A stretch of 9,395 nucleotides of DNA from an uncultured Lachnospiraceae bacterium (lineage in GTDB: Bacteria > Bacillota > Clostridia > Lachnospirales > Lachnospiraceae). Made by a program: the position numbers and the translations under genes. The notes below the pieces were generated by a model, which saw only the letters and a list, made by a program, of their open reading frames with translations, was not told the DNA's origin and ran no database searches. Shown here piece by piece: positions 5,363 through 9,395 of this stretch; position 1 is the first letter of the stretch, and each line of letters starts with the position of its first letter. The DNA lies in assembly GCA_910577765.1 (NCBI GenBank), contig CAJTOV010000147.1, forward strand, positions 1 to 9,395, given 5' to 3'.

Positions 5363-7657
5363 ATGAGACTGAAGGATTATTCCCTGCGGATTAAGAAAAA
5401 TATCGCTGTGCTGCTACATATCCTGTTCCTCTTTCTGGTGGTCCACGGAATCAGTGTCATCTACCTGAATATGGGGGTGGGGCCGGGGCTTTCCTGGATT
5501 CTGGACAGCAGCTACGAGGATTCGGATGCTTTTCAGAAGCAGTTCCAGGAGGATCTGGACCATATTTTCAACTATGTGTCTTACCGGAACTGTCTGGAGT
5601 CGGACGGGGCCCTGGACTTAGGGAGCCAGATGTTCTCTGTATCCAACCGGGACGGCCCGGAGATCATCTACACCCTGGAGGAGGTGCTGCGGTATGCCAA
5701 GAGCCAGGGGTATTATCTCAATGACCATTTTGATGTGGTCAATGACATGTTTATCTATGACAATGCAGCCATTGACCGGAACCTGCGGATCAACTGGCGG
5801 GCCTATATGACGGAGCAGAAGCTGACGGAGCCGGGGGATGCCTACACGTCCCTGCTGGAGCTTTCCAAGGAGGTGCTGTACTGTTTAAGTGAGTATTACA
5901 AGGTCCATTACCGGATGATTGTCAGCCCTTCCAACCTGTATTTCCAGATCGTGTACCGGAATTCCGAAAGCGAGGCCGCGGTATACAGCAACTGTCCGGA
6001 CCTGACCCCGGAGGAGATTGCTGCCAAGGGGGTGTTCTGCCACCAGAGCAGTGATTCCATTTTTATTGACACCAACCTAAAGGAGATTCCCCAGAACATT
6101 ACCATGGCTATGGAGAAGAATGATTTCTATGGGGCGGAGAATTATTACCTGATGGCGGCGGTGGATACCGGGTATGGGGCGGATGATGTGTATGCGGATG
6201 CTGCCAGGGAGTATGAGCATCTTCACCGGCGGCTTTTAGAGTCCGGGGCCGGGGTGGTAATCGGGCTTTTAGGGTGTCTTGTTACCCTTTATTACCTGGT
6301 GCTGGTGTCCGGGTTCCGGGATGCGGAGCGGACTGCGGCTTATCTTCATTCCTTTGATACCATTTATACCGAGTCCTGCGTGGTGCTGACGGCAGTGTGT
6401 ACCTTATTTGTGCTGTTTCTGGGGGAGAAGATCGGGTATCCGCTGCTGCATCTGTTTCTGGGGGCGGGAAGCTGGGCCTTTGGGGAGCGGATGCTGCGGG
6501 CAGTGCTGATTTACGGCTGCTGCATGGTGGGGCTGTTCAGCCTGCTGCGGCGGTACAAGACCAGGCGGCTGTGGACCGGGAGCCTGGCCTTCCATCTGCG
6601 GGAGAATGTTTCCCTGTATTTTGAGAACCGGACCTTTTCCTGCCGGCTTTTGTGGAGCTATCTGGTATTTCTGGGGGTTCATGCCGCCGGGTTTGTGGTT
6701 ATGGGCGTGTGTGTATATTTCCTGAAATTTCCGGTGTCCCGGGTGGTGTTTCTGGCGGTGCTGTTCGGGGTCATTGTGATGGATTACCTGACTTATCACC
6801 GGCTGTTTATGGTGTCGGCCCAGGAGGACCAGATCGCGGATGCCATTGCCCGGATCGCCGGGGGGGATACTTCCTACCAGATGGATACGGCGGGACTTAC
6901 AGGCAAGGAGCTGGGCATTGCCCGGATGATCAACCGGATCGGCACGGGCCTGGAAAATGCCCTCCGGGAGCAGGTAAAGAGCGAGCGGTTAAAGGCGGAC
7001 TTAATCACCAATGTGTCCCATGACATCAAGACGCCTTTGACTTCCATCATCAATTATGTGGATCTGATCAAGCGGGAGCAGGTGCAGAATCCCAGGGTCC
7101 AGGAGTATCTGGCAGTGCTGGAGCAGAAGTCCCAGCGGCTTAAGAATCTGACAGAGGACCTGGTGGAGGCTTCCAAAGCCAGTTCCGGGAACCTGAAGCT
7201 GGAGATGGTGCGGCTGGACCTGGTGGAGATGATCTGGCAGACCAACGGGGAGTTCGAGGAGAAGTTTGCTTCCCGGAATCTGGAGCTGGTGGCTGCTTTG
7301 CCCCAGGAAAGCCTGATGATCCAGGCGGACGGGCGGCATCTGTGGCGGGTGCTGGAGAATCTGTACAACAATGCGTTTAAATATGCCATGGCCCATACCC
7401 GGGTGTACACGGAGGTGGAGGCCCGGGAGGATATGGCCTGGTTCACCATCAAGAACGTGTCGGAGCATCCGCTGAATATCCGGCCTGACGAACTGACGGA
7501 GCGGTTCGTCCGGGGGGATGTATCCCGGACCACGGAGGGAAGCGGCCTGGGGCTGTCCATTGCCAAGAGCCTTACCGGGCTCCAGGGCGGGGTGTTTGAA
7601 ATTGTGATCGACGGGGATTTGTATAAGGTGCGGGTGGGATTTAAGATTGTTCCGTAG
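5363..7657 (+). CDS. Multi-span membrane sensor histidine kinase
   Basis: A 764-residue kinase, large for its class, that should phosphorylate the response regulator encoded just upstream. TM1 spans about residues 14-35. A long, probably extracellular, sensor region (36-293) follows, then about five more hydrophobic segments near 296-317, 338-354, 378-395, 428-454 and 458-477. A HAMP-like linker (about 485-540) leads to the dimerisation domain with phospho-acceptor H553 (NVSHDIKTPLTS). The ATPase domain has an N box near 665-670 (ENLYNNAFKYA) and a G2 box GSGLGLSIAK (726-735). The usual DxGxG G1 box is replaced by SEHPLNIRPDELTERF, a pattern I associate with VanS-like clostridial kinases. The Shine-Dalgarno AGGAG (5353-5357) overlaps the stop of the regulator gene, with ATG 5 nt later, indicating coupled translation. 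The signal sensed is unknown; the gene ends at a bidirectional terminator. Confidence 0.93.
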   Translation: MRLKDYSLRIKKNIAVLLHILFLFLVVHGISVIYLNMGVGPGLSWILDSSYEDSDAFQKQFQEDLDHIFNYVSYRNCLESDGALDLGSQMFSVSNRDGPEIIYTLEEVLRYAKSQGYYLNDHFDVVNDMFIYDNAAIDRNLRINWRAYMTEQKLTEPGDAYTSLLELSKEVLYCLSEYYKVHYRMIVSPSNLYFQIVYRNSESEAAVYSNCPDLTPEEIAAKGVFCHQSSDSIFIDTNLKEIPQNITMAMEKNDFYGAENYYLMAAVDTGYGADDVYADAAREYEHLHRRLLESGAGVVIGLLGCLVTLYYLVLVSGFRDAERTAAYLHSFDTIYTESCVVLTAVCTLFVLFLGEKIGYPLLHLFLGAGSWAFGERMLRAVLIYGCCMVGLFSLLRRYKTRRLWTGSLAFHLRENVSLYFENRTFSCRLLWSYLVFLGVHAAGFVVMGVCVYFLKFPVSRVVFLAVLFGVIVMDYLTYHRLFMVSAQEDQIADAIARIAGGDTSYQMDTAGLTGKELGIARMINRIGTGLENALREQVKSERLKADLITNVSHDIKTPLTSIINYVDLIKREQVQNPRVQEYLAVLEQKSQRLKNLTEDLVEASKASSGNLKLEMVRLDLVEMIWQTNGEFEEKFASRNLELVAALPQESLMIQADGRHLWRVLENLYNNAFKYAMAHTRVYTEVEAREDMAWFTIKNVSEHPLNIRPDELTERFVRGDVSRTTEGSGLGLSIAKSLTGLQGGVFEIVIDGDLYKVRVGFKIVP

Positions 7658-7674
7658 AGCCCGCGGTGAAAAAG

Positions 7675-7720
7675 GGGGCTGTCGCAAAATGGCAATTTTG
7701 CGGCAGCCCCTTGTTTTTTG
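7675..7720. terminator. Bidirectional Rho-independent terminator between convergent genes
   Basis: GGGGCTGTCGCAAAAT (7675-7690) pairs with ATTTTGCGGCAGCCCC (7695-7710) through 16 pairs, one of them G-U, around a GGCA loop. TTGTTTTTT follows on the plus side for the kinase transcript. AAAAA at 7669-7673 provides five U residues for the minus-strand transcript of the NlpC/P60 gene. It sits 17 bp after the kinase stop and about 45 bp past the minus-strand stop. Confidence 0.9.
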
Positions 7721-7754
7721 TTCTTTGTTGTATCAGATACGGTATTCTGATTTT

Positions 7755-9395
7755 CTATCCGAAGATCCGCCAGCCGCAGATAAAGTTCCTGGACCACCAG
7801 GAGCTTAGGGAGCGGTGGACTACCCGGCCTCCGCTGGAAGAGGCGTCGATGACGGTACCGCCTCCGGCCACAATGCCTACGTGGCCGCTGACCACGATAA
7901 TGTCTCCGGCGCGCAGGTCGGAGAAGCTGCTGATGCGGGTGTAGCGGCCTACATTCCGCCAGCCTGAGGAGGTGATGTAGCTCTGGCGGACCCCTACCTG
8001 GTTTAAGCACCAGTAGACAAAGCCGGAGCAGTCAAAGGAGTTGGGGCCTTTGGCTCCCCAGACGTAGGGGCAGCCCAGCTTGGAGCTGGCTACGCTGATC
8101 AGGGCGGCGGCGCTGCCGCTGGCGGTTCCGGTGTTGGGGATGCTGCCTCCGCCGGAGCTGCCGCCGGAGGTCTGGCCACGGTTATTGTTGGTGGTGGTGT
8201 TCTGGCGCGGGGCATTGGCCGGGGCTTTCTTTGCGTCTCCGCTGGTGAGCATGGCCATGGTCTGGGCACCTACCTGGCCGTCCACGGACAGGTTGTTGGT
8301 CCGCTGGAAGAGCTTGACGGCATTTTCCGTGATTTCCCCGAAGTAGCCGGTGGCATTGGCTGCGCTTAGGTAGCCAAGCTTTTTCAGCATTTCCTGGACC
8401 TTCTGGATGCTTTCGCCGCTGTCGCCAAGGGCCAGGCCATTGGGCACGGCTTCGTCGCTGTTAAGGGCCATGCGGGTGGAGGGGCCCAGGAAGCCGTCCA
8501 CAATCTGGTCATTGCGGGACTGGAACTGCTTGACTGCCAGCACCGTGTCCAGGCCGTAGTTGCCGTCGGGCTCTGAGGTCATGTAGCCTAAGAGTTTTAA
8601 CCGTTTCTGGGCAGCCAGAACCACGTCGCTTTTCTCGCCAAAGGTCAGCATGTTGGGCTTGACCTCGTCGCTGTAGAGCAGGTTCATGGTCTTGCGGCCT
8701 ACTTTGCCGTCTTCCTCCAGGCCGTTGACGTTCTGGAGCTTTTTCACGGCTTCCTGGGTGCTGTCTCCGAAATTGCCGGTAATCAGGTCATCGGTGGCCA
8801 GGTAGCCCATCTCGTACAGGCGGACCTGGATGCGGCTGATGTCGTCGCCCTGGTCCCCGTGCTGGGCGGCGTAATATTTGGCTTCCGGGGACAGGATGGC
8901 CTGGAGGGTCTCCGGGCCTACGATGCCGTCCTGGGCCAGCTTGTTCTGGCGCTGGTAGATGCGGACCGCGTTCTCGGTGACTTCCCCGTAGTTTTCCGTA
9001 GGTTCGTCATTGTCCATAAAGCCCAGGTCCATAAGCCGCTGCTGAAGCTGGGCCACCACCGGGTGCTTCATGCCTACCCGCAGATAGTCGGGGATGGGCT
9101 CCGAATACTGGGCTTCCACGTCTTTTACCGACGGCAGCACCGGCCCGTCGGGGGTCAGGGCCATAATGGTCTCGTCCGGGGCCGTGGAGGGCAGGGTCTC
9201 TTCCACCAGGACGATCTCCGGGATGGTGGTGGCGGCTTCGGTCTCTGCCGGAGGCGGGGCGGCGCAGCCGGTCAGGGCGGCGGCCAGGGCGGCGGCCAGA
9301 AGGAAGGCCGGCGGACGGCAGGCGGGGCGGCTGGCCGGGGCGGACAGGAGTAGCTGGCCGGGGCCGCCGTGTGCGGGGGCCTGGGGAGTCCGGCC
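7755..9395 (-). CDS. Lipoprotein peptidoglycan hydrolase: four PG-binding repeats plus NlpC/P60 (5' partial)
   Basis: A probable cell-surface endopeptidase cleaving peptide stems of peptidoglycan. The frame is open to the window edge, giving 546 residues with the start missing. Numbering from the edge, residues 31-43 are a hydrophobic stretch ending in the lipobox LTGC with C44, so the mature protein should be lipid-anchored. A Pro/Thr/Glu-rich spacer follows. Four PF01471-type peptidoglycan-binding repeats then run at about 105-170, 178-242, 250-313 and 321-385, each with a (Y/F)G----AV--(Y/F/L)Q core and DG--G end. A Gly/Ser/Asn/Thr linker (about 390-425) leads to NlpC/P60 with catalytic C456 (FDCSGF) and H505 (SGHVGIV). 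The third position appears to be D517 (VIDASSS) instead of the common His. Starting at GTG 9206 would lose the lipobox, so I reject that start. It is convergent with the kinase gene and shares its terminator. Confidence 0.9.
   Translation of the reverse strand, partial: GRTPQAPAHGGPGQLLLSAPASRPACRPPAFLLAAALAAALTGCAAPPPAETEAATTIPEIVLVEETLPSTAPDETIMALTPDGPVLPSVKDVEAQYSEPIPDYLRVGMKHPVVAQLQQRLMDLGFMDNDEPTENYGEVTENAVRIYQRQNKLAQDGIVGPETLQAILSPEAKYYAAQHGDQGDDISRIQVRLYEMGYLATDDLITGNFGDSTQEAVKKLQNVNGLEEDGKVGRKTMNLLYSDEVKPNMLTFGEKSDVVLAAQKRLKLLGYMTSEPDGNYGLDTVLAVKQFQSRNDQIVDGFLGPSTRMALNSDEAVPNGLALGDSGESIQKVQEMLKKLGYLSAANATGYFGEITENAVKLFQRTNNLSVDGQVGAQTMAMLTSGDAKKAPANAPRQNTTTNNNRGQTSGGSSGGGSIPNTGTASGSAAALISVASSKLGCPYVWGAKGPNSFDCSGFVYWCLNQVGVRQSYITSSGWRNVGRYTRISSFSDLRAGDIIVVSGHVGIVAGGGTVIDASSSGGRVVHRSLSSWWSRNFICGWRIFG

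Noticed and set aside
7732..7751. Short inverted repeat ATCAGA / TCTGAT between the terminator and the hydrolase stop
   Set aside because: Only six AT-rich pairs with an 8-nt loop; too weak to call a second terminator beside the strong bidirectional one.
7666..7944. Plus-strand 92-codon frame starting in the terminator after the kinase
   Set aside because: It begins inside the terminator hairpin, lacks a ribosome binding site and runs antisense to the NlpC/P60 domain.
7054..8010. Minus-strand open frame spanning the kinase 3' end, the terminator and part of the hydrolase
   Set aside because: It crosses a bidirectional terminator and overlaps two well-supported genes in other frames.
8859..9353. 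Plus-strand Gly/Arg-rich open frame of 164 codons
   Set aside because: It is antisense to the hydrolase and its lipoprotein signal; the composition is a by-product of GC-rich coding sequence.

Overview
The window looks like a chromosomal segment of a moderately GC-rich Clostridia member, most likely Lachnospiraceae. This is an inference from Gram-positive style Shine-Dalgarno sequences, a DUF2508/YaaL-type protein, a short clostridial-type branching enzyme without an extended N-terminus, a VanR/VanS-like two-component pair, and a lipoprotein with peptidoglycan-binding repeats and an NlpC/P60 domain. No tRNA, rRNA, CRISPR array, transposase or phage gene was seen.

Layout. Positions 1-182 hold two inverted repeats and a strong promoter driving a small ArsR-type repressor (183-515); the spacer of that promoter contains a 15-bp palindrome that could be its operator. 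Positions 516-713 are non-coding and hold a 120-bp cluster of degenerate CTTAGTG-containing repeats that ends in a nested hairpin touching the next ribosome binding site. A co-directional set follows: a small DUF2508 protein (714-944), a cytoplasmic GH13 alpha-glucan hydrolase (1001-2527) and the glycogen branching enzyme GlgB (2532-4463), closed by a strong terminator (4538-4566).

A second transcription unit appears to start inside that terminator: a candidate promoter, a leader with a very GC-rich hairpin, an OmpR/VanR-type response regulator (4659-5354) and a large multi-membrane-span sensor histidine kinase (5363-7657). The kinase gene ends at a bidirectional terminator (7675-7720) shared with a convergent minus-strand gene for a lipoprotein with four peptidoglycan-binding repeats and an NlpC/P60 peptidase domain. 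That gene is open to the right edge of the window, so its 5' end is missing.

How the genes may work together. The GH13 enzyme and GlgB are spaced 4 bp apart and should act on intracellular glycogen or maltodextrin: GlgB adds alpha-1,6 branches and the GH13 enzyme cuts alpha-glucans. The two-component pair belongs to a class often tied to envelope stress, and its convergent neighbour is a cell-wall hydrolase, but nothing in the sequence proves a regulatory link. I see no clear new multi-gene system. The most unusual parts are non-coding: the repeat cluster, the structured leaders, and the promoter that overlaps a terminator.
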